NCBI GenBank assembly: GCA_963758845.1
Contig: CAVWWX010000002.1
Coordinates: 62,001-126,000 of the forward strand
Direction of reading: 5' to 3'
Source of the DNA: JBDTSW01 sp963758845
Lineage (GTDB): Bacteria; Actinomycetota; Thermoleophilia; Solirubrobacterales; 70-9
Length of the DNA stretch: 64,000 bases
Shown: piece by piece, positions 39,900-49,618 of the stretch
How positions within the stretch are numbered: the first letter of the stretch is position 1
Layout of the letters: every line of letters starts with the position of its first letter
Notes under the pieces: model-generated
The model's database searches: none
What the model was told of the DNA's origin: nothing
What the model saw: only the letters and a program-made list of their open reading frames with translations
Made by a program: the position numbers and the translations under genes

Positions 39900-41104
39900 C
39901 CCAACCGGCCGCCGGGTCGGGGTGCCGCCGGGGCTCTGCGCCCGCCGTCCGCGACGACCACAGCCGCCGCGATCGCCGCCAGGGCCGCGACCGACCAGAT
40001 CGCGTCGATCTCAACGGCAACCGGGAAGAGCAGAGCGGCGGCGGCGGCCCCGGCGACGAGGGCGTTGCTTGCCGGCTGACTGGTGCGGCGGCGGAAAGCG
40101 AGCTGGGCCAGGAGATACGTCGCCACGCCCCCGCACGCCGCAAACGCCGCGTAGTCGTCGAGCGGGTCATCGACGTGCGCGAGCGCGCTCTTCACACCGA
40201 GCGCGAGCAGGACGATCCCCGCCGCCATGCCGAGGTGCAGGTAGCTGTAGGAGTCGCGAGCGAGCGTGTTCGCCTCGCGCCCAGGTGCGGCCGCCTCGAT
40301 CGCCAGCTCTGCGGCGTCCGCCGCGCGGTCGAAGTAGATCCACCACAGCGCGGCAGCGACGCAGACCCCAAGCCCCGCCGTCGCGAGGTCCGCTGCGCCC
40401 AGGTCGACGCCTCCGAGGGCGACCCCGATTGCGACGATCGACTCGCCGAGCGCGATGATGACGATCAGACCATGGCGCTCGGCAAAGTGCGCCGGAGAGA
40501 GCCGAAACCCCTCGATGCCTCGGACGCCGCCCGTGGCGAAGTCGCTGACGATCACCAAGATCCAGACCGCCGCCTGCGCCCAACCGTCGAGAAACGCGGC
40601 CGCGATCAGGAACGCCGGAACCGTCACGGCGGGAGGCGCCAGTTGCCGAACGGCCGCCCGGACGCCGACGTCGCTCGTGCCGGCGGCGAAGAGCGCTACG
40701 TGCAGCACGCGAACCGCGAGGTACGCGCAGGCGAAAAGGAGCGCCTCGTCCTCGAACGCGCCAGGGAGCGCCAACGCCGCGATGAGCATCGCGATCATCG
40801 CCGCGAATACGGCGATCCGGACCCGGCTCTCACCTGGATCGACCTCGTTCGTCAGCCACGCATACGCCGCCCAGGCCCACCAGATCGCCGCGAGCGCGAG
40901 CATTCCCTCCCCGATTCCGGCCCAGTCGCCGGCATCGGCCATAAGCACGGTGACCTGGGTCAGCGCGAATACGAAGACGAGGTCGAAGAACAACTCGAGC
41001 GGGGAGGCCCGTTTGACTTCATCCACCTCGCCAGGACGACCGCGCTGCACTGCCCGAAAATAGCGCCGCTCTGGGCGATCAGCCGTTACGGCGGGTCTCT
41101 CCAT
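39896..41104 (-). CDS. ltrA: Low temperature requirement protein A (LtrA family)
   Basis: 402 residues with about 12 hydrophobic helices. ASPLELFFDLVFVFALTQVT near the N-terminus and AERHGLIVIIALGESIVAIG in the middle are the LtrA family blocks. Function is not established; the Listeria founder was linked to growth in the cold. ATG 41104 is preferred to GTG 41116. Its 5' end overlaps a truncated SnoaL-like ORF. The segment has lower GC than its neighbours, so it may have been inserted here. Confidence 0.83.
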   Translation of the reverse strand: MERPAVTADRPERRYFRAVQRGRPGEVDEVKRASPLELFFDLVFVFALTQVTVLMADAGDWAGIGEGMLALAAIWWAWAAYAWLTNEVDPGESRVRIAVFAAMIAMLIAALALPGAFEDEALLFACAYLAVRVLHVALFAAGTSDVGVRAAVRQLAPPAVTVPAFLIAAAFLDGWAQAAVWILVIVSDFATGGVRGIEGFRLSPAHFAERHGLIVIIALGESIVAIGVALGGVDLGAADLATAGLGVCVAAALWWIYFDRAADAAELAIEAAAPGREANTLARDSYSYLHLGMAAGIVLLALGVKSALAHVDDPLDDYAAFAACGGVATYLLAQLAFRRRTSQPASNALVAGAAAAALLFPVAVEIDAIWSVAALAAIAAAVVVADGGRRAPAAPRPGGRLG

Positions 41105-41268
41105 TCGGCTCGCCACTCGCGGAAGTTGTCGGCCCCGACGAATCGCTCACCGGACTGCGGGAACTCGACGACCGCGTCCTCGCGGTACATCTCGTGCGCA
41201 CGGTCGGGGTCGCTGGCGGAGTACTCGAAGTGCTGTTCGAGCATCGCCCTGACCGTCGCCGCATCCAC
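41086..41268 (-). pseudogene. Truncated SnoaL-like gene (60 codons)
   Basis: GTG 41268 begins MDAATVRAMLEQHFEYSASD (GTG as Met), then RAHEMYREDAVVEFPQSGERF and NFREWR: the first half of a SnoaL/NTF2 domain usually of about 125 residues. It stops after WRDPP where the ltrA 5' region begins. Half a barrel cannot fold, so this is a decayed gene, cut at the ltrA junction. Confidence 0.6.
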
Positions 41269-41298
41269 AGCGCAGATGTTGCCACGCCGGCGGGCGCG

Positions 41299-42240
41299 CT
41301 ACCAGGTCGCGTCGTGGAACTCCATGACGCCGAGGCCCGACTCGAGCTCGATGCCACCCGGCAGGGTGCCGGTGAACGAGCCGAAGGGCTGGCGGTAGGA
41401 GTACTTCACGAGGATCCGGTTCTCGTCCTTGACGCGCTCGAACTCCTTGGTGAAGTCAAGGCGCGAGCCGTCGTCGAAGTCGATCGCGTCGAGGCCGTCG
41501 AAGACGACCGGCCCGGGCTCTGAGGGCTTGCCGTCGAGCCAGATCGCCCGCTCGGAGCGCGCCGGGGGGTCGTTGATCCCGGCCACAAGGTTCCAGCCGA
41601 CCGACCGACCGTCGGTCGTGCGGCCGACGCCCGACGACCAGCTCCATACGGTGTGGCGAGGGTGGTAGCCGGCCGACTCGTCCTCCATGCCGCGCCCCTC
41701 GACCTTCCAGCGGCGGTCGCCAACCCGGACGTCGAGCTCCATCGGGATGTCCGCGCGCTTGCGCGTCCAGACGTACTGGCCCTCGTCGGTGGAGCAGATC
41801 GACTCCGCCCAGCGCCCGCCGTGGCAGCGGATGAAGGCGCGGCAGTCGTCGTGGCCGCGAACGTCCGAGTCGATCCTGACCAGCGACCCCTCGTCGGGCG
41901 CGTAGTCGATCACGCCCAGGTCGCCGAGCTCGGCGACGACCTCCTCGCCGCCCAGGTGCTCGGTCCACACGTCGCCGCGCGCGCCGGGCAGGAGCATGCG
42001 GGTCTTCTCCCACATCTCGCCGCTCTCGCGGTCGCAGACGACCCAGAAGTTCTGCGCCAGCGGACCCACGTGGACGCGGGCCGCGCACACCATCACCTCG
42101 TCGGCGAACCCGGCGACGTAGCGCCAGCGCTTGCGTAGCCGGCCGCCGCGGCGAAGCGGCAGCTTGTCGGGAGGCAGTGGAAGCTCGGGGCGGTCCCCGT
42201 TGGGGCCACGCCACGGGAGTGACGCGATCGCGTCACTCAC
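41299..42240 (-). CDS. DUF2804 family protein
   Basis: 313 residues. Motifs such as RYVAGFADEVMVCAARVHVGPL, ESICSTDEGQYVWTRKRADIP, HPRHTVWSWSSGVG and GWNLVAGIND follow the DUF2804 pattern, a beta-rich family related to AttH/lipocalin-like folds. Function unknown; lipid-related roles have been proposed for such folds. GTG 42240 overlaps the carboxylase stop by 8 nt, so it is the second gene of that operon. Confidence 0.78.
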   Translation of the reverse strand: MSDAIASLPWRGPNGDRPELPLPPDKLPLRRGGRLRKRWRYVAGFADEVMVCAARVHVGPLAQNFWVVCDRESGEMWEKTRMLLPGARGDVWTEHLGGEEVVAELGDLGVIDYAPDEGSLVRIDSDVRGHDDCRAFIRCHGGRWAESICSTDEGQYVWTRKRADIPMELDVRVGDRRWKVEGRGMEDESAGYHPRHTVWSWSSGVGRTTDGRSVGWNLVAGINDPPARSERAIWLDGKPSEPGPVVFDGLDAIDFDDGSRLDFTKEFERVKDENRILVKYSYRQPFGSFTGTLPGGIELESGLGVMEFHDATW

Positions 42241-44014
42241 GGCTACCGGCAGCCTCGATCGTCGCGATCGGGTCGCCGGCGTTGACCGAGCCGCCCTCGC
42301 TTACGGCGAGCTCGCTGACCTTGCCGGCTACGTGAGCCGTGATCTCGTTCTCCATCTTCATCGCCTCGATCACGCAGATGAGGTCGCCCTCGGCCACCTC
42401 GGCGCCCCTCTCGACGGCCACCTTGAGCACGGTCCCCTGCAGGGGCGACGCGAGCGTCGGGCCGCTCGACCCGCCCCCGCCACCACCGGAGCGCTCGCGC
42501 TTGGGCGGCCGGCGCGCGCCGGAGCCCGTGCCGGCGGCCGGTTCAGGCGCGGCGGCGCCGATGACCTTCACGGCGTGGAGCCGGCCATCGACCTCGACCT
42601 TGTACTCGCGCTCGGTGGTCTCCTCGGGCTCGTCGCCGTCGGCGGGCTTGGCGGGCACCTCGGGGGCGAGCTTTTTCAGCCACCTCTTGTCCTCGGTGAG
42701 GTCGCGGCAGGTCTCGCCCTTGGCCCATTGGGGGCTGGCGAGGATCGCCGCGTGGAAGGGGATGAGCGTGGTCAGCGGCTCGATCCTGTACTCGCGGAGC
42801 GCCCGCAGCATCCGGGCCGTGGCCTTCTCGCGATCGGTGTCCCAGGTGATGAGCTTGGCCACCATCGGGTCGTAGAGCGGGGTGACCTCGGTGCCGGCTT
42901 CGAGCCCGGAGTCGACGCGCACGCCGGGCCCGGCGGGCTCGATGTAGCTCTCGATCGGCCCCGGGGCGGGCGCGAAGTTCTTGTGGGCCGCCTCGGCGTT
43001 GATCCGGCACTCGATCGCGTGGCCCTTCAGCTCGACCTCGTCCTGAGCGACCGAGAGCTTCTCGCCGGCGGCGATCCGGACCTGCTCGCGGACGATGTCG
43101 ATGCCGGTGACCATCTCGGTCACGCAGTGCTCGACCTGGACGCGGGTGTTCATCTCGAGGAAGAAGTAGTCCTCGCCGACCTGCATCCCCTCGACGGTCC
43201 CGGCGCCCCGGTAATCGACGGCCGCGGCGGCGTCGAGCGCGATCTTGCCGATCCGCTCGCGCATCTCCTCGTCGACGTGCGGGCCGGGCGCCTCCTCGAT
43301 CAGCTTCTGGTGGCGGCGCTGGATCGAGCAGTCGCGCTCGCCGAGGTGGATCACGTTGCCGTGGGAGTCCGCCAGCACTTGGACCTCGACGTGGCGCGGG
43401 TCCTCCAGGTAGCGCTCGAGGTAGACGGTGGGGTCGGAGAAGAACTTCTCGCCCTCGCGCGCGGCGCCCTCGAACGCCTCCTCCAGCTCGGCCTCCTCCA
43501 TCGCGACGCGAAAGCCCTTGCCCCCGCCGCCCCCGGCCGCCTTGCAGGCGATCGGGTAACCGATCTTCTTCGCGGCCTTCTTGGCGGCCGCGACGTCGGG
43601 CGAGGGTTCGGTCGAACCGGGGACGATCGGCACGCCCGCGTTCTGCATCAGCTCGCGCGCCTTGGTCTTCGAGCCCATCGCCTCGATCGCGCTCGCGGGC
43701 GGCCCGATCCAGACGATGTCGGCCTTGCCGCAGGCGTTGGCGAAGGCTGCGTTCTCCGCCAGGAACCCGTAGCCGGGATGGATCGCTTCCGCTCCCGCCT
43801 CCTTCGCCACCGCGATCACCCGCTCGATGTTCAGGTAGCTCTCGGCGGGCGTGGCGGGGCCCAGGAGGAACGCCTCGTCCGCGTAGCGGACGGCCGGCGT
43901 GTCGCGGTCGGCCTCGGAATAGACGCCCACGGAGGCGATCCCCATCTCGCGCAGGGTGCGCATGACGCGGATCGCGATCTCGCCGCGGTTCGCGACCAGG
44001 ACCTTCTCGAACAT
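42233..44014 (-). CDS. accA-like: Acyl-CoA carboxylase alpha subunit (biotin carboxylase + BCCP)
   Basis: 593 residues. Biotin carboxylase domain: N-terminal KVLVANRGEIAIRVMRT, ATP-grasp loop GGGGGKGFR, HLGERDCSIQRRHQK and EMNTRVQVEH. A Gly-rich linker precedes the biotinyl domain with EAMKMENEI, biotinylated Lys553. It carboxylates biotin with bicarbonate and ATP for a beta subunit acting on acetyl- or propionyl-CoA; the beta subunit is not in the window. TAAAGT lies 8 nt before ATG 44014. Actinobacterial genes of this type are called accA3 or pccA. Confidence 0.92.
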   Translation of the reverse strand: MFEKVLVANRGEIAIRVMRTLREMGIASVGVYSEADRDTPAVRYADEAFLLGPATPAESYLNIERVIAVAKEAGAEAIHPGYGFLAENAAFANACGKADIVWIGPPASAIEAMGSKTKARELMQNAGVPIVPGSTEPSPDVAAAKKAAKKIGYPIACKAAGGGGGKGFRVAMEEAELEEAFEGAAREGEKFFSDPTVYLERYLEDPRHVEVQVLADSHGNVIHLGERDCSIQRRHQKLIEEAPGPHVDEEMRERIGKIALDAAAAVDYRGAGTVEGMQVGEDYFFLEMNTRVQVEHCVTEMVTGIDIVREQVRIAAGEKLSVAQDEVELKGHAIECRINAEAAHKNFAPAPGPIESYIEPAGPGVRVDSGLEAGTEVTPLYDPMVAKLITWDTDREKATARMLRALREYRIEPLTTLIPFHAAILASPQWAKGETCRDLTEDKRWLKKLAPEVPAKPADGDEPEETTEREYKVEVDGRLHAVKVIGAAAPEPAAGTGSGARRPPKRERSGGGGGGSSGPTLASPLQGTVLKVAVERGAEVAEGDLICVIEAMKMENEITAHVAGKVSELAVSEGGSVNAGDPIATIEAAGSRE

Positions 44015-44022
44015 GGCGCGGG

Positions 44023-44028
44023 ACTTTA
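44023..44028 (-). promoter_or_regulatory. -10 element TAAAGT, leaderless start at 44014
   Basis: TAAAGT on the minus strand ends 8 nt before ATG 44014, in the 20-nt gap behind purA. Confidence 0.55.
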
Positions 44029-44034
44029 ACCGGG

Positions 44035-45339
<1,305 letters not shown>

Positions 45340-45348
45340 AGCGCGAGG

Positions 45349-45354
45349 ATTATG
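45349..45354 (-). promoter_or_regulatory. -10 element CATAAT, leaderless start of purA
   Basis: CATAAT (one change from TATAAT) on the minus strand ends 9 nt before GTG 45339. Confidence 0.55.
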
Positions 45355-45370
45355 GAGGGAACCGGGGCGG

Positions 45371-46096
45371 TTAGAGCTCAGGGGCCAGGTGCGGGCGCTT
45401 GTCGGCGTCGAGGATCTCGAGGTATCCGCACATCTCCAGCAGGCGCGAGACCGTGCGTTCGCCCACCTGGTCGACCAGGCTCTCCTCGTCCAGATTCGTC
45501 GTGATCAGCATCGCGCGCTTCATCTCGTAGCGCTCATTGACGATCGCGTAGAGCTGTTCGAGGACCCACTCGGACTGCTTCTCGGCGCCGAGGTCGTCGA
45601 CATGGAGAAGGTCGATCGTCGTGAGGCGCTCGAAGAGCTCGTCGTAGGAGTCGCCGACGTAGCCGTCGTTGAAGGTGGCGCGAATGCGGGAGAGCAGCTT
45701 CGGCATCGAGTAGATGACGACGCTGCGCCCGGCCTCCAGGGCGCGCTTGGAGACGAGCATGGCGAGCGAGGTCTTGCCGTTGCCCACGCCGCCGGCCAGC
45801 CACAGCCCGCGCCCCTCCTCGAGCATGGCGTCGAGGTCGTTCACGTACTCCTCGGCGGCTCGCAGCGCGAGAGCGTTCACGCCCGAGTTGCGCAGGAGGT
45901 CGAAGCTGACGTCCTGGTAGCGGCGGGGCAGGGCGGATGCGACGCCCCGCGTGCGGCGTTTGGCCATCCGGCCCTCGCGGCAGCGGCACGGCCTGGCGAC
46001 GTCCTCGGGGCCCAGGATCCAGCCGGATCCGTCGCATTCCGCGAAGGGGCAGGTCGGCCGGGCGTCGACGTCGACGGCGCGAAGCGGCGCGCCCAT
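45371..46096 (-). CDS. DnaC/DnaI-like AAA+ ATPase, candidate helicase loader
   Basis: 241 residues. N-terminal Cys-rich module (CPFAECDGSGW ... CRCREGR) that may bind zinc, then an IstB/DnaC-type AAA+ domain with Walker A GGVGNGKTS (102-110), Walker B LLHVDDLGAEK and sensor 1 ITTNLD. The ATG overlaps the dnaB stop as TGATG. Zinc module plus ATPase next to the replicative helicase matches DnaI/DnaC loaders. Alternative: an IstB-like protein, but no transposase is near. Confidence 0.8.
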   Translation of the reverse strand: MGAPLRAVDVDARPTCPFAECDGSGWILGPEDVARPCRCREGRMAKRRTRGVASALPRRYQDVSFDLLRNSGVNALALRAAEEYVNDLDAMLEEGRGLWLAGGVGNGKTSLAMLVSKRALEAGRSVVIYSMPKLLSRIRATFNDGYVGDSYDELFERLTTIDLLHVDDLGAEKQSEWVLEQLYAIVNERYEMKRAMLITTNLDEESLVDQVGERTVSRLLEMCGYLEILDADKRPHLAPEL

Positions 46097-47517
46097 CAGA
46101 ACTCGTCGGCCACGTCAGCCAGCGGCGGCCCATCGCCGGGGCGCTGGTCGACCGGCCGTTCGGCGTTGCCGTGCGCCTTGTCGACGAACCTCGGGTACTG
46201 CTCGAGGAACACCATGTCGACGCTCCCCGTGGGCCCGTTGCGGTGCTTGGCGACGATCAGCTCGGCCTCGCTGGGGTCGGCCTCGTCGTTGTAGAGGGCC
46301 TCGCGGAAGATGAACGCGACGACGTCCGCGTCTTGTTCGATCGAGCCGCTCTCTCTCAGGTCCGACAGCATCGGGCGGCCGCGCTCGGGCCCCGTCCGCT
46401 GCTCGGGGGCGCGGGAAAGCTGAGAGAGGCCGATCACCGGCACGTTCAGCTCGCGGGCCAGGACCTTCAGGCCACGGGAGATCTGGCCGACCTGCTCGAC
46501 GCGGTTCACGCGCGGGTCCTCCGGGCGCATCAGCTGCATGTAGTCGACGATGATCAGGCCGAGCTCGCCGCCGCCCTCGCTGGAGGCCAGCCGGCGGGAC
46601 TTGGCGCGAAGGTCGAGCAGGCTGAGGTCGGACGAGTCGTCGAGCCAGAGCGGTGCCGACTCGAGCTCGTTGCATGCCTTCAGCACCTTCGGCCACTCGC
46701 GCTGGGTGACCTTGCCCTTGCGCAGCTTGTCGTTGGAGATCCGCGCCCGGCAGGAGATGAAGCGATGGGCCAGCTCGACCTCGGACATCTCGAGCGAGAA
46801 GAAGGCAACCGGCATGTCGGACCGCCCGGCGACGTTGTCGGCGATGTTGCAGACCAGCGCGGACTTACCGAGCGAGGGGCGCGCGGCGAGGATGATCAGG
46901 TTGCCCGGCTGGAAGCCGCCGAGCAGGTTGTCGAGGTCGCGGAAGCCGGATGGGGTGCCCGTCAGCTCGCGGTCGCCCTTGGCGAGGGCCTCCAGGCGGT
47001 CGACTTCCTCGGCGAGAACGTCGGCGACGCGCTTGAAGTCGCTGGCCCGGTCCTCGTAGGCGACCTTGAACAGGAGCGACTCGGCCTGCTCGACCAGGTC
47101 GCTGGGCTCGCCCTCGCGATCGTGGACCGAGCGCTGGATCTTGTGCGAGGCGTTCAGCAGGCGGCGCAGGAGCGCGTTCTGCTTGACGATGCGCGCGTAG
47201 TGGCGCGCGTTGCCTGGCGCCGGCACCGCGCTGGGCAGCGCCGTGACCGTCTCGCGCCCGCCCGCCTCGGCCAGCTCCCCCGTCTGGGTCAGGTGCTCGG
47301 CGACGCTGATCGAGTCGACTGGGTCGCCGCGCTCGTGAAGGGCCTTGATCGCCTTGTAGACGATGCGATGGCCCTCGCGGTAGAAGTCCTCCTCGTGGAT
47401 ACGGACGTCGAGGATGACGGCGTCGATCGCACCCTCGGACACCATCATCGCCCCGAGCGCAGACTCCTCCGCCTCGAGATTCTGTGGTGGTACGTGGGCT
47501 GTGTCCGCGCTCGCCAT
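46096..47517 (-). CDS. dnaB: Replicative DNA helicase
   Basis: 473 residues, no intein. N-terminal helical domain (PPQNLEAEESALGAMM) and RecA-like domain with Walker A ARPSLGKSAL, FFSLEMS, Walker B LIIVDYMQLM and the SQLSR motif. Unwinds DNA at the fork. ATG 47517 (MASADTAHVPP) is chosen; the frame to 47694 is antisense upstream sequence. A TCTAAT/CTAATA stretch about 10 nt upstream may be its promoter. Coupled to the DnaC-like gene. Confidence 0.95.
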   Translation of the reverse strand: MASADTAHVPPQNLEAEESALGAMMVSEGAIDAVILDVRIHEEDFYREGHRIVYKAIKALHERGDPVDSISVAEHLTQTGELAEAGGRETVTALPSAVPAPGNARHYARIVKQNALLRRLLNASHKIQRSVHDREGEPSDLVEQAESLLFKVAYEDRASDFKRVADVLAEEVDRLEALAKGDRELTGTPSGFRDLDNLLGGFQPGNLIILAARPSLGKSALVCNIADNVAGRSDMPVAFFSLEMSEVELAHRFISCRARISNDKLRKGKVTQREWPKVLKACNELESAPLWLDDSSDLSLLDLRAKSRRLASSEGGGELGLIIVDYMQLMRPEDPRVNRVEQVGQISRGLKVLARELNVPVIGLSQLSRAPEQRTGPERGRPMLSDLRESGSIEQDADVVAFIFREALYNDEADPSEAELIVAKHRNGPTGSVDMVFLEQYPRFVDKAHGNAERPVDQRPGDGPPLADVADEF

Positions 47518-47656
47518 GGCCTCGTCTATTAGAGGGGCGGCGGCGGCGGAACTAGGCCCCCGACAGCCCGTTGCCCCAATGAACCACAGCGGCGGACGGA
47601 GCGCGAGGCGTGAAGGCGGCTTTTGCGGAGAGTTAGGCACGCGCCTGGCGGCGCGG

Positions 47657-47662
47657 GATACT
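47657..47662 (+). promoter_or_regulatory. -10 element GATACT, leaderless start at 47670
   Basis: GATACT ends 7 nt before ATG 47670. Confidence 0.45.
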
Positions 47663-47669
47663 CCGGCGC

Positions 47670-48095
47670 ATGTCGCAGCCTGAACTCGAGGCAACGCAGC
47701 GGGCGAACGTCGAGGCGCTTGGCCCCGTCTACGCGGAGTGGAGCCAGGGGAACTGGCGGCCGCGCTTCGACATCTACGCCGACGACATGGAGTGGGGATG
47801 GTCGGACGAATTCCCCGGCCTCGCCGGGGTCTCGCGTGAGTCCGAGGACCGCAGCCGGCGGCTGCGCGAGTGGCTGAGCCCCTGGCAGGACTGGCGCTGC
47901 GAGGCCGAGGACTACGTCGCCGCGGGCGAGTACGTGGTCGCGCTCACGCGATACAGCGGCCGGGGCAAGGAGAGCGGCGTCTCGGTGGACACCCAGGGCG
48001 CGCACCTGTGGCGGTTTCGCGACGGGAGGGCCGCGATGCTTCAGGTCTACTCCAGCCGCGAGCGGGCGCTGGCGGCGGCCGGCCTCGGCCCTTAG
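47670..48095 (+). CDS. SnoaL/NTF2-like protein
   Basis: 141 residues. RANVEALGPVYAEWSQGNWRPRFDIYADDMEWGW gives the N-terminal helices and first strand; VVALTRYSGRGKESGVSVDTQGAHLWRFRDGRAAMLQVYSSRERALAAAGL is the SnoaL end, with the common YxxRxxALEAAGL signature. Ligand unknown. It is transcribed opposite to, and interrupts, the otherwise conserved rplI-dnaB neighbourhood. Confidence 0.72.
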   Translation: MSQPELEATQRANVEALGPVYAEWSQGNWRPRFDIYADDMEWGWSDEFPGLAGVSRESEDRSRRLREWLSPWQDWRCEAEDYVAAGEYVVALTRYSGRGKESGVSVDTQGAHLWRFRDGRAAMLQVYSSRERALAAAGLGP

Positions 48096-48201
48096 GCGTC
48101 CTCGGCACGGTCGAGCTTGGCGGCGTCCATCGCCTCCGCCCGACATGGCCGGAGTATCGCTCGCGAAACGGCCGCGGGCAAGGGGGGGCGGCTGGAGGCC
48201 G
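48096..48201. other. Convergent spacer, nothing recognised
   Basis: 106 nt between the SnoaL-like stop and the rplI stop. No ORF or clear terminator with T-run was seen. Confidence 0.4.
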
Positions 48202-48654
48202 CTACTTCTGCTCGGCGACGATGGTCTTGACGCGGGCGGTCTCGCCGCCGCCCACCTCGACCTCGACCATGAAGGTGCCAACCTCGCGGATCGGCTCGTC
48301 CAGGCGGATCTTCTTGCGGTCGATGCGCAGGCCGCGGGCAGCGGAGATCGCGTCGGCGATCTCGGCGTTGGTGACCGAGCCGAAGAGCTTGCCGTCCTCG
48401 CCTGCCCGATGCTGGATCGTCAGCACCGTCTTCGCGAGCAGCGCGGCGGTCTCGCCGGCACGGGCGGCCGCTTCGCGGGCGGCCTTCTCGGCCCGCACCT
48501 TCTGCTCCTGAGCCGCTTCGAGCGCGCCTGGGGTGGCGGGCTGCGCCAGCTTGCGCGGCTCGAGGTAGTTGCGCAGATAGCCGGGCGAGACATCGACGGC
48601 CTCCCCGGCCTCGCCGAGGTCGGGAACGTCCTTCAGCAGGATGGCCTGCGCCAC
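48202..48654 (-). CDS. rplI: Large subunit ribosomal protein L9
   Basis: 150 residues. The N-terminal motif ILLKDVPDLGEAGEAVDVSPGYLRNYLEPRKLA is L9; a long helix and the C-terminal rRNA-binding domain (VTNAEIADAI...KKIRLDEPIREVGTF) follow. GTG start 10 nt after rpsR. Confidence 0.95.
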   Translation of the reverse strand: MAQAILLKDVPDLGEAGEAVDVSPGYLRNYLEPRKLAQPATPGALEAAQEQKVRAEKAAREAAARAGETAALLAKTVLTIQHRAGEDGKLFGSVTNAEIADAISAARGLRIDRKKIRLDEPIREVGTFMVEVEVGGGETARVKTIVAEQK

Positions 48655-48664
48655 GGCGCGGCTC

Positions 48665-48955
48665 CTAGCGCTCGCCGACGTACGGCAGGAGCGCGATCTC
48701 GCGGGCGCGCTTCACCGCCAGCGCCAGCTGCTGCTGGTGGCGGCGGGAGAGCCCGGTCACCCGCCGCGAGCGGATCTTGCCTCTGTCGGAGATGAAGCGG
48801 CGCATCGTCGCCAGATCCTTGTAGTCGATCTCCTCGACGTTGATCCGCGTGTATTTGCGGGGACGCATGCGGTCGCTGGGACCGCGCCGGCGCCCGCCAC
48901 GGCCGGGAGGGCCGCTGGAGCCGCCCTGGGCGGATCGCTGCTGCGGTCGGGCCAT
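48665..48955 (-). CDS. rpsR: Small subunit ribosomal protein S18
   Basis: 96 residues. IDYKDLATMRRFISDRGKIRSRRVTGLSRRHQQQLALAVKRAREIALLPYV is S18. It has no cysteines, so it is the zinc-free form, and carries an Arg/Gly-rich N-terminal extension. AGGA 7 nt before ATG 48955. Lies in the rpsF-ssb-rpsR-rplI order. Confidence 0.95.
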   Translation of the reverse strand: MARPQQRSAQGGSSGPPGRGGRRRGPSDRMRPRKYTRINVEEIDYKDLATMRRFISDRGKIRSRRVTGLSRRHQQQLALAVKRAREIALLPYVGER

Positions 48956-49000
48956 CAGCCGGTCCTGCGCTTGTCGCTTGGTTCAGTCATCTCAGACGAA

Positions 49001-49025
49001 TCGCGCCGCAGGCGACGCGGCGCGA
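49001..49025 (-). other. Perfect 9-bp hairpin between ssb and rpsR
   Basis: TCGCGCCGC (49001-49009) pairs perfectly with GCGGCGCGA (49017-49025) around a 7-nt loop. In the transcribed (minus) direction it is followed by TTCGTCT, a poor T-tract. It may be an attenuator, a processing or stability element, or a binding site for a ribosomal protein of this operon. Confidence 0.45.
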
Positions 49026-49082
49026 AGCGCTGATGATAGAGACTCGGCCTGAATTGGCCGTGCCGGTGGCCCGGCGGGCTGG

Positions 49083-49553
49083 CTAGAACGGGATGTCGTC
49101 GTCGCCCGAGGCGCCCACGCCGGCCTTCTCGCCCTCGAAGTCCGAGGTGTCGGCCGGCACGTCGGACTGCGGGGCGAACCCACCGCCGGAGCCGCCGTCC
49201 CCGCCCGAGTCGCCGCGGCTGCCGAGGAACTGCACGGACTCGGCGATGATCTCGACCGCCTGGCGCTTGTCGCCCTGGTCGTTCTGCCACTCGCGCCACT
49301 CGAGGCGGCCCTGGACGGCCACCGGGCGGCCCTTGGAGAGGTAGGTCGAGCAGTTCTCGCCCTGCGCGCCCCAGACGGTCACGTCGAAGTAGTTCGGCTT
49401 GTCCTCCCACTCGCCTGTGCTCCCGTTCTTGCGGCGGGTGTTCACCGCAATCCGGAGCTTGCAGACGGCGGTGCCGCTGTTGAGGTGACGGAGCTCGGGG
49501 TCGCGGGTTAGGTTCCCGGTGACGACGACCGAATTGATGTTGCTAGCAGCCAC
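49083..49553 (-). CDS. ssb: Single-stranded DNA-binding protein
   Basis: 156 residues. OB fold: SVVVTGNLTRDPELRHLNSGTAVCKLRIAVN and SKGRPVAVQGRLEWREW. A Gly-rich linker leads to the acidic tip ending DDDIPF that binds partner proteins. GTG 49553, with GGAAGG 11 nt upstream. A TAGACT hexamer farther up (49593-49598) may give an internal promoter. Confidence 0.95.
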   Translation of the reverse strand: MAASNINSVVVTGNLTRDPELRHLNSGTAVCKLRIAVNTRRKNGSTGEWEDKPNYFDVTVWGAQGENCSTYLSKGRPVAVQGRLEWREWQNDQGDKRQAVEIIAESVQFLGSRGDSGGDGGSGGGFAPQSDVPADTSDFEGEKAGVGASGDDDIPF

Positions 49554-49592
49554 AGCTGATCAGCCCTTCCTGAAGATCGTGAATTCGACGTC

Positions 49593-49598
49593 AGTCTA
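49593..49598 (-). promoter_or_regulatory. Possible internal promoter -10 TAGACT for ssb
   Basis: TAGACT on the minus strand lies 39 nt before GTG 49553, in the rpsF-ssb spacer. Unlike the leaderless cases, it would give an mRNA with room for the GGAAGG ribosome binding site. Confidence 0.35.
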
Positions 49599-49618
49599 AG
49601 CAGCGGGTCGGCCGGTCC

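Noticed and set aside
39578..41398. 606-codon plus-strand open frame opposite ltrA
   Set aside because: Antisense to the LtrA membrane protein; no domain recognised.
42131..44029. 632-codon plus-strand open frame opposite the carboxylase gene
   Set aside because: Antisense shadow of a well-supported biotin carboxylase.
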